From positions 2,772,876-2,836,875 of the forward strand of contig ML680037.1 in assembly GCA_007922225.1 (NCBI GenBank): DNA of 64,000 bases, given 5' to 3'. How positions within the stretch are numbered: position 1 is the first letter of the stretch; the number at the start of each line of letters is the position of its first letter. The notes beneath the pieces are model-generated. The model had not been told where the DNA came from and did not search any database. It worked only from the letters and a program-made list of their open reading frames with translations. Of the stretch, positions 1-10,435 are shown piece after piece. The position numbers were made by a program, and so were the translations under genes. Source of the DNA: Emydura subglobosa. Lineage: Eukaryota; Chordata; Testudines; Chelidae.

Positions 1-428
1 TGGGCTCTGATTCAGATTCCTGATTTCAGCTCTGACATTTGGTCTCTGAGTCTGGTTCTGACCCTGGGCTCTAACTCCAGGCTCCCAACTCCAGCCATGA
101 CCCTTGGTTCTGGCATCAGACTCCAGCTCTGACCTTGAGTTCTGATTGCTGATTATCAATGCCTGCTCCAGCTACTAGGGATGACTGCCCATGTCCCAGT
201 CACTGACAGTGTGAGCATTCCCAACAATGAGAGAATAAGGGTAAATAAAGGGATCCAGCCCTGCGGCTAGAATGAACCCCTCCCAGGCCAATATTTCCTT
301 GATGATATAATGGATGCTTTATAGACCCTGCTGATCCAGGTCACTGCCCTACAGACACAGAAGATGGCGCTGCAAGGGCAGGCAACACCATCTCCAACAC
401 CAGCCCCTGCAAGCCAAGGACTCTCCTG

Positions 429-1500
429 CCTGATAAGTTTAACAGAGAATATGACGAATTTTGAGGATTTCTTAAATAGTGCTGGTCCCTATTTCTGCTG
501 TGCCCACAGTCATTCCCCACTGACCAATCCAGAGTGGAATTGATTATCAGCCTGCTGACTGAGAAGGCTGTGGCCTGGTTGTTCCTAATCCTAGAGAAAG
601 CAAGCCTGCTTCTGGGACAGCTTGAGATCTCCATTCAAGCCGTGGCTATGATCTTTGGTGACCTGAGTCAGGAGCGTACAGTTAAGGCCGCCCTTCTGGT
701 GTGGTGGCAGGAGTGCTGGCCTGTTGCTAAGGATGCTGTGGAGTTCCACCACTTGGTAGCAGACCCAGCTAGGACAAGGCCGCAGAGTGCTATCATTTTT
801 GCTTCAGTCTAAACCAGCGGTTCTCAACCTTTTTTTCCCCAAGTACCACTCCGGCCAGGTACAGTCAGGTCAAGTGGTACTTGACCTGACTGTACCCGAC
901 CCGAGTACCACTCGGGAAAAAAAGGGAGGGGACTTGCAGTGGCGGTGGGGTTTCGCGGTGACGGCGGGGAGGGATTTGCGGCGGGGTTTCGCGGTGGCGG
1001 GGAGAGACTTGCCGCTGGTTACATGGGGGAAACAATGCCCACCACTGAAACCCTTCCACCGTTTGCCCATTTTCGGCAGCAAAGTTTCGCAAGGGCGGGC
1101 GGGAGGGCACTTTTGGCGGCGCAGTACGGCTCACGTACCATCCAGCCTTCTCATAAGTACCACCGGTGGTACGCGTACCACTGGTTGAGAACCGCTGGTC
1201 TAAACGATAATATCAGAGATGAGCTGGCACAGGTGAACTCCCTGTCTGGCCTGGATGCCTTGACTGACATTAGCATAAAGATCAATGACTGCTTGATAGA
1301 ATGCCATCAAGAAAAAGAACCAGTCTCCTAGCCCCCACCACCTAGTTGGCGCCAGTCCCCCAATCACCTTCTCTGCAGCCCAAACCCACACAAGTCAGTC
1401 AGGTTCATCCCTTCCTTGACGATGCAGAGAACTCTCATTGCTGGGCATCACTTCTATGCTTATACTGCAGGAAACTGGGACACTTCATTTCAAGCAGCCC
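429..1500 (+). pseudogene. Gag-like polyprotein of Ty3/gypsy element (broken)
   Basis: The frame opens with the PDKFN-type motif typical of Sushi-class gag and meets two in-frame stops within the first 20 codons (TGA near 462, TAG near 477). The conserved stretch VELIISLLTEKAVAW, the capsid-like segment of this family, begins at about 534. Coding sense continues to 806, is interrupted by the hAT insertion 815-1197, and resumes at 1206 with the usual helix (DELAQVNSLSGLDALTDI). A CCHC knuckle is visible near 1455-1500 as CLYCRKLGHF, but the last cysteine is replaced by serine. In life it would have assembled retrotransposon particles and bound RNA. It cannot encode an intact protein now. Related domesticated genes (RTL/PEG10 family) exist, but the stops argue against domestication here. 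Confidence 0.7.
815..1197. mobile_element. Non-autonomous hAT element (MITE) inside gypsy gag
   Basis: Terminal inverted repeats CAGCGGTTCTCAACC at 815 and GGTTGAGAACCGCTG ending at 1197 match at 15 of 16 positions. The element is flanked by a perfect 8-bp duplication, GTCTAAAC, at 807-814 and 1198-1205. The GC-rich interior has no transposase but has two direct copies of a roughly 35-bp unit containing GGGGTTTCGCGGTG (about 938-1010), and an inner palindrome near 853-900 (CAGGTCAAGTGG/CCACTTGACCTG type). Length is 383 bp. It must have moved using a transposase supplied in trans. Confidence 0.92.
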
Positions 1501-1589
1501 TGCCAAAAGCCCAATCTGCACCCTAGTTGGGAAACACCAATTTCCACCACTAATAAAAAAAGTCCAGGTTTGGGAAGTCCTCTCCCCCG

Positions 1590-1909
1590 CTGTTCAGCAC
1601 CCAGCCCTGGTATTTGTCCACCGATACTTTGGCAACAGCTCAGCAGGACCCAATATACCTCCAACTCCCACTGCATATCTAACATGCCACCATATCCAAG
1701 GTCTATCTGGTGATGACGTGGACTTGGATGCCTCCAGCAACTTCACGGACTTGGATTTTACACGGCTATGTAAGATACCCACCCAATGTAATAACTCTCT
1801 GGATTTGGTGGAGTCTATCAATGGATCAATCCTTTTGTCTGGACCAGTTACTCCCCAGACTTCCCCCTTGGAATTTGTTACCCTTCAGGGTCACCGAGAG
1901 ACTCTCTAG
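1590..1909 (+). pseudogene. Retropepsin-like aspartic protease remnant of the same gypsy element
   Basis: An open stretch in the +2 frame (about 1346-1909) contains the family pattern after the zinc knuckle. The expected D(S/T)GA active-site block appears as VDLDASSNFTDLDF near 1717-1760, so the catalytic DSG is damaged. It is followed by KIPTQCNNS and a downstream SGPVTPQTSPLEF block typical of this protease-RT linker. The frame stops at 1907-1909 and AT-rich unrelated DNA follows. This is an old, inactive fragment. Confidence 0.6.
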
Positions 1910-1915
1910 TTTGGG

Positions 1916-2589
1916 CTTATCTTATTTCTACAAATAATTTCCATGACTAACTTTTGGTCTGTATTGTGTACATGAATACTTCATCGTGAGAATTTGATAC
2001 TGAAAACTTTAGCTGTGTTGGTTAGTTTTAACTGGACACATAGGTTATATGGTATGTTTCTTTTTTCATGACTGGATGATAATAGGTATTTGAATTCGAT
2101 CTCTGGGATATAAATACTTAGATTTATCAATAAAAATTAATTTTCCATAACTATTCTTTAATATTTACTTAAAATTTGCTGTTCTAGTGAATATTCTACC
2201 CAGTGAGTCAGGTTATTCTATGAAAGCAAAACAGTGGGAACACAAATTTAAAAATATGAACAAATATTTTGCAGTATTTGCCAGTTTTTCCTAAATTAGG
2301 AGAAAATGGAAATTCTGATCAGGAGAGAGAAACAGATACAAAGGGAACTGGTGATTGGAAACATGGGCATATAACACAATTAAGATAATCTTAGAAAAAC
2401 GCCAGCTAATATGTCTGGGGGAAAATAATCCTAAATACTTGTATTATAAGGGATGGAAAATAGTAATGCTTAAAGTTACCTGAAGTGGTAGTAGACAGAA
2501 AATTAAACATAAGTTTTCCATGCAATATGGCTGCAGAAATAGGTCGATGTAGTTACAAAGACATCACATCCAGGACTGAGGAGATGATA
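1916..2589. other. No feature recognised
   Basis: AT-rich unique-looking DNA between two gypsy elements. I see no coding frame, repeat boundary or structured element. Confidence 0.6.
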
Positions 2590-2943
2590 GCTCCCCTCTG
2601 TGTAGCTCTGGGGCTCTCCTGTAAGATTGACCTCTACATTGTTTGCTTATAGAAATCACAGGTTTAATGGAACATCGCCAACTACCAACTCCAGGACACA
2701 CAGGCAGGACTAAACTTTTCGCTAACTCTCTCTGCTCTCCCCCAATCAGATACAACAACATAATAACGTACAATACAACAACACTAAGGTAAATATACAT
2801 TATCATCTATTGGTGGAGGTGCTATCTGCCCTGATCATTACATCTTTCTCTCCTCTAGTTAAATACCAATGTTCCTAACAATCCTGGCAGTCTGCCATCT
2901 ACACGGGTTCCATTTTGGTCTGCCCACTCGAGTCCTATGTTCA
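2590..2943 (-). repeat. 3' LTR of the minus-strand gypsy element
   Basis: It shares ordered blocks with 9930-10211: CTTATAG..ATCACAG, TACCAACTCCAG, CACAGGCAGGACT, CAGATACA(A/G)CAACA, ATAACATACAA-like, CACTAAGGTAAA, TTGGTGGAG(G/A)TGCTAT and CTGATCATTAC. In between, identity is low and gapped. Edges are approximate; TGTTCA near 2938-2943 and 10206-10211 may be the shared outer end. Confidence 0.7.
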
Positions 2944-3010
2944 GTCATGGAGGCATCACTTGTAATTCAATCTAGATTATCAGCAGGTGCAGGATTTGAA
3001 TCCTCTAGGT

Positions 3011-5409
3011 CAGTGGTTCTCAAACTTTTTAAATGGAGCTCCCTGTGGACTTTTGTGTAACAATTGTGCCCCTCTCTTCCCCCAAACCTGCCCCCACTTT
3101 CAGAAAAAAACCAGGGCTTACATATATATCAGTAATGGCTGACAGCTCACACAAAATTGAAAACAATAAGCATTCTAACACAATAATAATTGAAGTGCCA
3201 TGCTGCTTACCGGATTAGTGCGAGGGGTGCACTTGTTTTTTGCAGCAGAGAATCTCCGTTCTTGGCTGTATTCCCGAGATGGCAATATGAAGATCCTCTT
3301 CTACTTGAAGAGTAGATCGGTATTTGTTCTTAATGTAAACCAGAGCAGAAAAGGCTGTTCCGCACAAGTAGGTTGACGCAAAAGGTATTAAAACGTTCAT
3401 TGCAGCTTCTGATAATGCAGGATACTCTGCAGCAACTGACAGCCAGAACTCATTTAACGTGGTCGAAGCAAATACTGTCTTCAGTGCTCGGTCACTTGAC
3501 AAGTCCAGAAGGGCTTCATCAGCCTCAGATGACAGATGGCTGGTTGCAGTAGTTGCAAGGATTGATGTATTCAATCATACTTATCAAGAGTTAAATCTTC
3601 AAAGTATTTCTTAAAGTGGGTGCTGTGGTTTGTGAGATGACCGTCGATTATTTTTTTCACAAGTTCAAATTCAAATTCATTTTCCTGTAAAAATTCTTCC
3701 AACAATGGAAACATATCAGCGTTGCCACTTTCCAGCCGTTCCCTCCAGTGGTCAAGTTTCTTTAAAAAGCCATCCATCTTGTCACTTAATGACAGAATGT
3801 TGGTGTTGGGGCCCTGAAGTGAGACATTTCGTTTTTAAAAAATGTCCGCCAAGTATGCTAAGTTTGATAGCCACTTAGAATCAGTGAAGTGTTCTGCGTA
3901 TGATGCCCAGCCCCAAGAAGAAACAAGCACACCTCATCTCTTAGCTCAAACAAATACATTAGAAATTTCCCTCATGACAGCCACTGCACTTCTGTATGTA
4001 AAGAACAGCGATTCATGTTCGGAACCATTTTCTTGCATAACATTGCAAATAATCTTGAATTTTTGGGTCAAGACTTCACAAAGTTTACAATACTGCCATT
4101 TGCAAAACACAATTAAGTTCTGGTTCAAGTTTCTTAGAAGCCAGAGCTTCCCTGTGTATGACACAATGAGTGAAAAGAACACGTGGTGCCAATTCCAGAA
4201 CTTTTGCTTTTAGTCTAATCTTTTACCCCATCATAGCACCAGCTCCATCTGTGCATACACCGACACAACATTCCCAATTCAAGCCTTCTTTGCACATTAA
4301 GTTGTCAATATTGCAAAATATTTCTTGTCCTTTTGTCTTCCCTTGCAGTGAGATGCAAAATAATAAATCCTTGTGTGGTTTCCCCTCATAGCAATATCTT
4401 ACAAACACAAGTAGCTGGGCTGAATCAGATATGTCTGTACATTAGTTAATTTGCAAGGTGAATTTGGGGCTCTGTTTAACACATTCGATAAGCTGAATCT
4501 TTATATCTATAGAAATATCTTCAATGTGTCTTGCAACAGAGTCATTGGACAAAGGAACAGCTTCAAGTGGAGTTGCAAATTTATCTCCATGCATAATACG
4601 ACCCATAGCTACCGCAGCAGGAAAAACTAGCATTTCTCCAATTGTGCGTGGCTTTTTAGATTTAGATATTAGGTATGAAACTGCATAGGATGCTCAAAGT
4701 GCTTTTGTAGGTATTGTTGTTTGTTTGCTCATTACATCTCGTTGACCTTTCAGTTCTTGTTCTTTTTGCTGAAAAAACTCAACTGGCTTGTCAGCATGTG
4801 TAGCATGTTTAGAGTGCAAATGTCTCTTTAGTTTTATGGGCTTCATGCTGTCTTGCATTAGCACCTCTGAACATAAGACACGCTGTGGGTACAGCTCACC
4901 TTCAGTAAGCAAGTAGGTGAAGCCATACTGAATATATTCGTCTAGATATATTCTCCGTTGAACTTTCTGCATGAAGGCCATACTTTTCCACTTCACTGTA
5001 GCAGCCTGCATTTTACTATCATCTACTGGGACTTCATCAGAAGTTCAAGCACTTTCATTGCCATCCCTGTTTGTCTCTTCAGTTTATTTGTCAGTTTATT
5101 TGTTCTCTTTTGCTCAAATAAGCCAATGATCCATTTTATCAAAACCACATTAGCAAACTCTATAACACAAATGTGTGAGTGTGTTTGATGCTTACACGTA
5201 GATATGTTACACCACGTAGTAGGTGTCTGGACTTCAATGATGCAACAACGTAAAACGATAAATCTGTCAAATACACAGCACCATCTATAGGCCTTAATGC
5301 AGTCAGTATAAATACAATTACTGCAATAGATTATATGTATTATTGTTTTCAGCAAAAAAACATTTTGCGCCCCCCCCCCACGATCCGTCCCCCAGTTTTA
5401 AAACCGCTG
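3011..5409 (-). mobile_element. hAT transposon (Buster/ZBED-like), nearly full length
   Basis: Ends are CAGTGGTTCTCAAAC at 3011 and GTTTTAAAACCGCTG ending at 5409 (inverted match at about 12 of 15). Flanking 8-bp duplications are CTCTAGGT (3003-3010) and TTCTAGGT (5410-5417), one mismatch. The 2399-bp element carries a complete but broken transposase on the minus strand. It sits inside the gypsy element, between integrase and 3' LTR, so it arrived later. A C10-11 run lies near its right end (about 5369-5379). Confidence 0.93.
3215..5011 (-). pseudogene. hAT transposase pseudogene (BED finger, RNase H-like core, dimerisation domain)
   Basis: The minus-strand sequence encodes, in order: an N-terminal BED-type finger (about 4920-4770), where PQRVLCSEV has arginine in place of the first cysteine but RHLHSKHATH keeps the histidines; the linker with LPAAV/PLSND-type motifs (4633-4442); the first catalytic block, where the expected LDEST reads as N-stop-C (about 4440); the second block CTDGAGAM (about 4230); an insertion-domain segment with QENGSEHESL (about 4000); and the C-terminal dimerisation domain with AEYPALSEAAMNVLIPF and KNKYRSTL, ending QVHPSH-stop at 3215. 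Several frame changes separate these parts. The family cuts and pastes DNA with 8-bp duplications. Related host genes (ZBED5, SCAND3/ZBED9, FAM200) are domesticated members, but loss of a catalytic Asp, a zinc ligand and frame argues this copy is dead. Confidence 0.88.
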
Positions 5410-5417
5410 TTCTAGGT

Positions 5418-6750
5418 TATACCTATTTACTGAGGTCAGACTGTAATCTGTTGAACACTGAAGTGTGTTGAGGTCCCGAGGACACTCTAGACAATTCATC
5501 GTCCACAACCAGTCCCCCTTATGAGTCACAGAAACCTTCTGGGGTACCTCCAAATCTTCTGCATCCCTCTGGGATAGTTGTTGAGCATCCTCAGTGTTTG
5601 CCCTTCCCTTTCTTTCAATGAATCTGTGCACCCCCAGTTCTCAATGCACTACGCAGGGTCAAGCTCTTCCTTTTTGTATCGGCCAGGATAAGTTGTTTAG
5701 TTTTTTAATTATTGTGTAAGGTCCTCTCCAAAAAGGAATACATTTGGGATTTTTTCCAGTCTACTTTTTGCAGTTGTGTAGCCACACCTACTCTTTCCTG
5801 GATGGGCACGTAATTCTCCTTTTTCCTAGCATCTGGTGCCTGGCATGGTCCCTTCCAGTTCTTCTGTTTTTCCACCTACTTCAAGCTTCTACTGTGACTC
5901 TCACCTACGTAGGTGCAGGGGAGCTTGCTGGTTATTGCTGCCTGAACATCAAGTCACAGAGAAGCGAGGGTTTGTGAAGTCCAGAAATAATATCATATTA
6001 TGAGCAAAGATGACAAACGGTGTCTTCATATCCCAGTCTTATTGTTCTTCACTGACTAAGACGCTAATCATGGAACAAATAGTGTGGATTGCTCTCTCCA
6101 CTCCCCCATTACTTACAGGGTGGGCAACCCTGGCCCTCAACTTGGTTATCTGAGAGGCCGGCAAACCTAGTATAATAACTGTGATTCAAATTCTTCCCCT
6201 CATCACTGGAGAGGCAGCTTGTGGGGGGTGCTGACCACACATTCCATCAATGCAGCTATAAGTACGTCAGCCTTTATCTTCAGTGGCTGCACAATCACCT
6301 ATTTGGACAAAGTGTCAGACACTCCCAGAAAATATGGATTTCCAGCAGGTGTTTCTAGTAATGGGCCTTTCAAGTCATTCTGAATGAACAATCTTGGGCT
6401 TATTAGATTGGGGTATTTTCCCTAAAGGAGTTCTGCCGCTTCTTCCTGGAGCTTTCCTTCCTTGACAGGTACTACAGGAAAGTACCCCATCCTTAAAATC
6501 TGCAGCCATGCCCATCCAAAAAGAATCTGTCAAATGCCCATATTAGTGTCTTTCCATAGTGTCACATGGCCTGCTCTTTCATTATCACAAAGATACTCCA
6601 GCACCATTCTCTCTCAAGGTTGCTGGCAAAATGACCCTCTTACCTTCATAAATCAGCAAGTTGGTAGCCAGATGAATGGATAATGGTTCCTATACTGCTT
6701 TGAACCTCCCCCATCTGGGTCTCCTTTGGTAGATCTGTTGTTGCACTGAA
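5418..6750 (-). pseudogene. Gypsy integrase remnant (minus strand)
   Basis: The clearest landmark is at 6300-6379 read backwards: NDLKGPLLETPAGNPYF, followed by LGVSDTLSK. This is the first DDE aspartate region of Ty3/gypsy integrases (D-x-x-GP). A TPFVIFAHN segment near 6000-6030 fits the region after the third catalytic residue, and the open stretch 5631-5398 (to the hAT insertion) fits the basic C-terminal tail. Frameshifts break the frame repeatedly. The protein would insert the cDNA copy into host chromatin. Confidence 0.65.
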
Positions 6751-6849
6751 CATAACTCAATGTTCTTAGCCTGTTCTTGCCAGGTGTCCTTACAAGTCTA
6801 GGCTGTGTCTATTCTCACTGTCCTCATCTGGCTGAGAGCATCTGCAACC

Positions 6850-8110
6850 ACATTGTGCTTTCCAGGTTAATGGTGAACTGTGACTGTTTATTCAGGCAGT
6901 GTGTGAATCCGTCATCCACCAGCATCCTTCTGTGTTGTGCTTCAGAGCAGGAGCCACTGCAGGGCACTGTGGTCTGTGTACAGTGTGAATTCCATACCTA
7001 GTAAATAAAGACAATGGGCCCTGAGGACGTTCACAATGGCCAGACACTCCAGTTCTGTAGCCAAATATTTGGTTTCTCTCTCATTTAACTTGCAACCTCC
7101 AAAAGCCACTCATCTGCACTTACCAAACGCATCCGTTTGTTCAAGTGCAAATCGGACAGCAACCTTTGAGGCATCACAGGTTACCACAAACAGAGAGGAT
7201 GAAATTTAAGTACCGCGTAGATTAGAAGTCCTTCCTTTAGTGATGCAAACACTCTTTGATGCTGCGCTGTCCAGACAAAGTTGCTCATAGTTAGCTGATG
7301 TAATGGCATTGCCCATACTGCTAAATTCTTACAAATCTCCTGTACAATCTGCAGAGGCCTATAAACTGCTCTTCCTCCTCCAGGTTTGTAGGAACTGTCC
7401 AGTACTTTATACATTCAGTTTCTGCAGTTCAAGTTTCAACCCATCCTCACCAACTATATGTCCTAGGAAGGTGATGCAATTCCTTGCAAAATGACATTTG
7501 TTCCTTGCAAGTTCTCTAGAAAGCTCTAAAACCCTTTCCACCCCTACCAAGTGTTCCTCCAATCTTCTGTGGAAACAAATGAAGTAATCTAAGTATGTGA
7601 GGATGTCTTCAGTTCTCACAACTTGGGGTAGATCATTTACTACCCTCTGAAATGTCCCTGTTGCATTCATGAGTCTAAAAGGCATTCTGCAGAATTGAAG
7701 CAGTGCATAGGGTGTCACAAAGGCAGTTTTTTTCCTTGATCCTCATGTGCCACTTTAATCTAATGGTACCAAAACTATTAAAATATTTTGCCCTTTCATT
7801 TTATCCAGGTGAAAAGTTCCAGAGGGGTAGCCGTGTTAGTCTGTATACAGCAAAAACAACGAAGTGGGTCACAGCCCACGAAAGCTTATGCCTGCAGAAA
7901 TTAAATTTGTTAGTCTTTAAAGTGCTTGAGGACTCTTGTTATTTTATCTAGCGTTTCTGCTCTGTGAGAGAATGGGTACCTAACTTGAACTGTCTCAATT
8001 AAGTCTCCTGTAGTCCACACATGTCGTCAAGTCTCTGTTGGGCTTTTTCACAATTACAGTTGGGAATGCCCACGGTGATGTAGCTTGCTTAATCAATCCA
8101 TCCTCCAGCA
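6850..8110 (-). pseudogene. Gypsy reverse transcriptase and RNase H remnant (minus strand)
   Basis: Read backwards, 8090-8010 shows LIKQATSPWAFPTVIVKK followed by CVDYRRLN, the N-terminal RT block. After a SINE-like insertion (7809-7940) the RT resumes at 7718 with MPFRLMNATGTFQRVVNDL. The catalytic YLDD is altered to YLDY near 7595, so the second aspartate is lost. The thumb/connection segment AMPLHQLTMSNFVWTAQ is near 7310-7270, and the RNase H block TLYTDHSALQWLL is near 6988-6949. The order and motifs are Ty3/gypsy. The enzyme copied element RNA into DNA; the lost Asp and frameshifts make this copy inactive. Confidence 0.85.
7809..7940 (+). mobile_element. SINE-like retroposed repeat with hammerhead-like core, inside gypsy RT
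   Basis: The 132-bp insert begins near GTGAAAAGTTCCAGAGGGG and ends GACTCTTGTT. It is flanked by 11-bp direct repeats differing at one base (ATTTTATCCAG 7798-7808, ATTTTATCTAG 7941-7951), the signature of target-primed retroposition. The blocks GTAGCCGTGTTAGTCTGTA, AAGCTTATGC and TTGTTAGTCT are those of a dispersed repeat I recall as abundant in turtles and crocodilians. A stem GTGGG...CCCAC (7864-7879) followed by GAAA (7880-7883) resembles the stem II and 3' core of a hammerhead ribozyme; the 5' CUGANGA core is not intact. Confidence 0.75.
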
Positions 8111-8559
8111 TGCAATTTAGCTTCTCTTTCCCTGCAACCTGATACTACAGGAGAATCTGATGTGGGGGCTGCCTCACAGGAACACTCCCTAGCTTTAAAC
8201 ACAATCTGATGTTGCACCTGATCATATCTGCCAAGCTCTTCATTATTTTGGAGAACACACAAGCACGCTATAAGAGCAGCTGTTCTAATCACTTTCTTTT
8301 ATTGCCTTCTATAGATACTTCTGTCAAATCAACCCCTAACACTTTTATTGACTGGGCTGCTTCACAGCTCTTGATCTCTGCATCTGTGATAGGCTTTGAC
8401 ACATCAGCTACATTGGACACTGTCCTCAGGTCAGATTTTTCCCTAGTTGTGACTTCCTGGTCAGTCATAGTAATTGCTCTTACCCAGAACTCACCTTTCG
8501 TCCAGTTCAAAACAGAATTCTGGTAAACAGCAATTCTAACTGGATACTGGTAACTTCAA

Positions 8560-9065
8560 ACACTTACAGGTTCACTGCAGTTATCCTTAGGGGTATTATT
8601 GCATGATGACCTGGCTTTACCATGACTTTACTCTGAGCCACCACAGGGAGCAGTTCCTCTCTATTTTCCCATAGGCATGGTTGAGACATCTGTAAGACCC
8701 CAAGAGTTGCCCCCCAGGGTCCATACTTCCTCCTCTCCTCATGCAGCAGGGGTATTTGAATATTGTCCAGGAACTTGTTCACTCTATTAATACCCCAGAA
8801 ATTTTTGTGATTCCCTTGGATGAAATCCACTCCCAGAACAGCAGCACTAGAAAGACTGGTCATCACAACAAAAGTCCATTTAATATGCAGAGATCCCAAG
8901 CTCAGTGGGAGCTGAATTTCTCCTGTTATCTGCAGCCTTACATTTCTATGATTCCATTTAACTCTGGTCATATAAATATTCTTCCCCTTCACATCCCTGG
9001 GTGTTCTCCATGGAGCAGACTTACCTCAGATCCTGAGTCCAACAACACTGTGGTTTTCCAGTCAG
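8560..9065 (-). pseudogene. Gypsy aspartic protease remnant (minus strand)
   Basis: Read backwards from about 9060, TTVLLDSGSEVSLLHGEH contains the intact retropepsin active-site triplet DSG. Downstream, the open frame 8992-8564 has AAVLGVDFI, matching the conserved (I/L)LG.D segment near the C-terminal end of gypsy proteases. The protease would process the Gag-Pol polyprotein. The frame changes between the two motifs. Confidence 0.7.
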
Positions 9066-9194
9066 TGATGTCATAACAGGTATCTGGGCAGCTCTTCATA
9101 TAGTTCATGCTAAATACTTGCTGATGGCAGCCTATGGCATCAACCACTTATTGTTTCCTTTGGTGTGGCTTTTTTTCTGCCTGGACAACTCTGT

Positions 9195-9798
9195 CCCCAG
9201 TAGCCTTTACCTCCACATCACCTGCAAATGTCATCTGGTATGAGACCCATTCGGGAAACAGTCTCTTCTGACCCATAGGACATCTGTGAATAGTTTACAC
9301 GTGGCTGGGAATTAACAGCTGATACCTTTACAGAAACAGCAGTTTCTTCTTCCACATCTTGAGCTCTGTGTATAATCTGGTCCATAAATTTATCCAGTAT
9401 GTCATCCTCTTTTGCCAGTAGATTATGAAGTTCCCCTGTTAAACTGTTTATTAACTGACTTTTCACACAGGATTCCCTCATGGCTTGTCACTGAGCATCG
9501 GCCTCTCTCTCTCTGCAGTACTAGCTTCAGATTCAGTGCAGCAGGTTCTGCTTCACACAAGCCATTTCCTAGTCAGGGTGGCACAGAGAAAGCCTTATCA
9601 AACAATCTCTGCAACACACACAAATAACTATACAGGAGTTTCTCTCCCGGCCACCTGCCTGGCTTGCCATTCCTGACAGTATTTCAAAAGGGCCAATCCC
9701 CCCACATAGTAATTGTATAAATGTTTGCGTAACTGTCTATAAGAACCATGATCCACACTAGGCAGCGGTTGGTAAAATGCTTTGGCATCCGAAGACAT
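9195..9798 (-). pseudogene. Gypsy Gag remnant with zinc knuckle (minus strand)
   Basis: An ATG at 9798 (minus) begins MSSDAKAFYQPLPSVDH, continuing about 60 codons to a stop near 9630. This is a plausible Gag start just inside the 5' LTR. Downstream, the frame 9481-9218 reads LLAKEDDILDKFMDQI and ends IPDDICR-stop, and continues past the stop as CGGKGYWGQ. That is a CCHC knuckle with a stop after the first Cys and the His changed to Tyr. Gag would form the particle and bind RNA. Confidence 0.6.
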
Positions 9799-9929
9799 TC
9801 CTAGGTACTGTCAGTCCACCCACTCACAGAGAGGGACCGTTCAAAAGTCTGTCGAGTACTCACGGATTCCAGCCTCATCTGCATTCAAGTTCTTCTCAGC
9901 AAAAGTGTTTTTGCCTTCTTAAAGCTGCT

Positions 9930-10211
9930 GCCACCAGCTGTAATAATTACTTATAGAATCACAGGGATTTACTGAAACACTGCAAGTACCAACTCCAGAT
10001 GGCACAGGCAGGACTGAACTTCCTGCTACAACCCTCAGAGCAGATACAGCAACACAATAACATACAAGACAATAATTTAACACTAAGGTAAAGATACGTA
10101 CCATTAATTGGTGGAGATGCTATATGCACTGATCATTACTATTTATAGCTGAGCACCAAGCCATGATTCTTGACATCAGCGGCGCTCCATCCAGAGTCAA
10201 CTGCATGTTCA
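9930..10211 (-). repeat. 5' LTR of the minus-strand gypsy element
   Basis: Partner of 2590-2943 by the shared ordered blocks listed there. The two LTRs are strongly diverged, which for elements born with identical LTRs means an old insertion. No target-site duplication could be identified because the outer edges are uncertain. Confidence 0.7.
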
Positions 10212-10220
10212 GAGACAAAG

Positions 10221-10424
10221 GGTCAGATTTTCAAACCTACTTGGGCACCTAAAGAGGCAGATAGGCACCTAATGGGATTTTCAAAATACCGAAATAGGTT
10301 AGGCATCTAATTTAGGCATTGGATTTGAACATTAGTTAGATAACTAATCTATTTAGACACTTTTGAAAATCCCAGCAGGTGCTTCTCTGCCTCTTTAGGT
10401 GCCCAAGTATCTTTGAAAAAGATA
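10221..10424. repeat. MITE-like imperfect palindrome (GATTTTCAAA family)
   Basis: The left arm GATTTTCAAACCTACTTGGG..CACCTAAAGAGGCAGATAGG..GGGATTTTCAAAA is mirrored by TTTTGAAAATCCC..TGCCTCTTTAGGTGCCCAAG..TTTGAAAAA. The same family recurs at 28918-29035, 31325-31445 and 43900-43990. It has no coding capacity. Confidence 0.7.
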
Positions 10425-10435
10425 ACCACAAACAC

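Larger units (their letters stand above)
1..1915 (+). mobile_element. Ty3/gypsy LTR retrotransposon relic (5' internal region, gag, protease), split by a hAT insertion
   Basis: The 5' part (1-300) is rich in reiterated CTCTGACTC/GGTTCTGAC-like words, as in the untranslated leader of Sushi-like gypsy elements of turtles as I recall them. From about 429 a gag-like reading frame follows, then a zinc-knuckle remnant and a retropepsin-like remnant ending near 1909. Reverse transcriptase and integrase are not seen, so the copy is 3'-truncated; its 5' LTR, if any, lies outside the window. A 383-bp hAT element (815-1197) interrupts gag. Family assignment is by recognition of motifs; I ran no search. 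Confidence 0.75.
2590..10211 (-). mobile_element. Full-structure Ty3/gypsy LTR retrotransposon, minus strand, decayed and nested
   Basis: Two diverged but clearly related segments (about 2590-2943 and 9930-10211) flank gag, protease, reverse transcriptase, RNase H and integrase remnants, all read on the minus strand in the order gag-PR-RT-RH-IN. That order (integrase after RNase H) is the Ty3/gypsy order. The element is interrupted by a hAT transposon (3011-5409) and a SINE-like repeat (7809-7940). Without these insertions the element would be about 5.1 kb, a normal gypsy size. Frameshifts and stops throughout make it inactive. The 64-kb window holds no second copy of it. Confidence 0.8.

Noticed and set aside
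429..1909. Domesticated gag gene of the RTL/PEG10 type
   Set aside because: In-frame stops, a damaged knuckle and protease, and a MITE insertion rule out an intact frame.
3215..5011. Domesticated ZBED-type host gene
   Set aside because: Transposon ends and a target duplication are present, and the frame, a BED cysteine and a catalytic residue are lost; this is a dead transposon, not an exapted gene.
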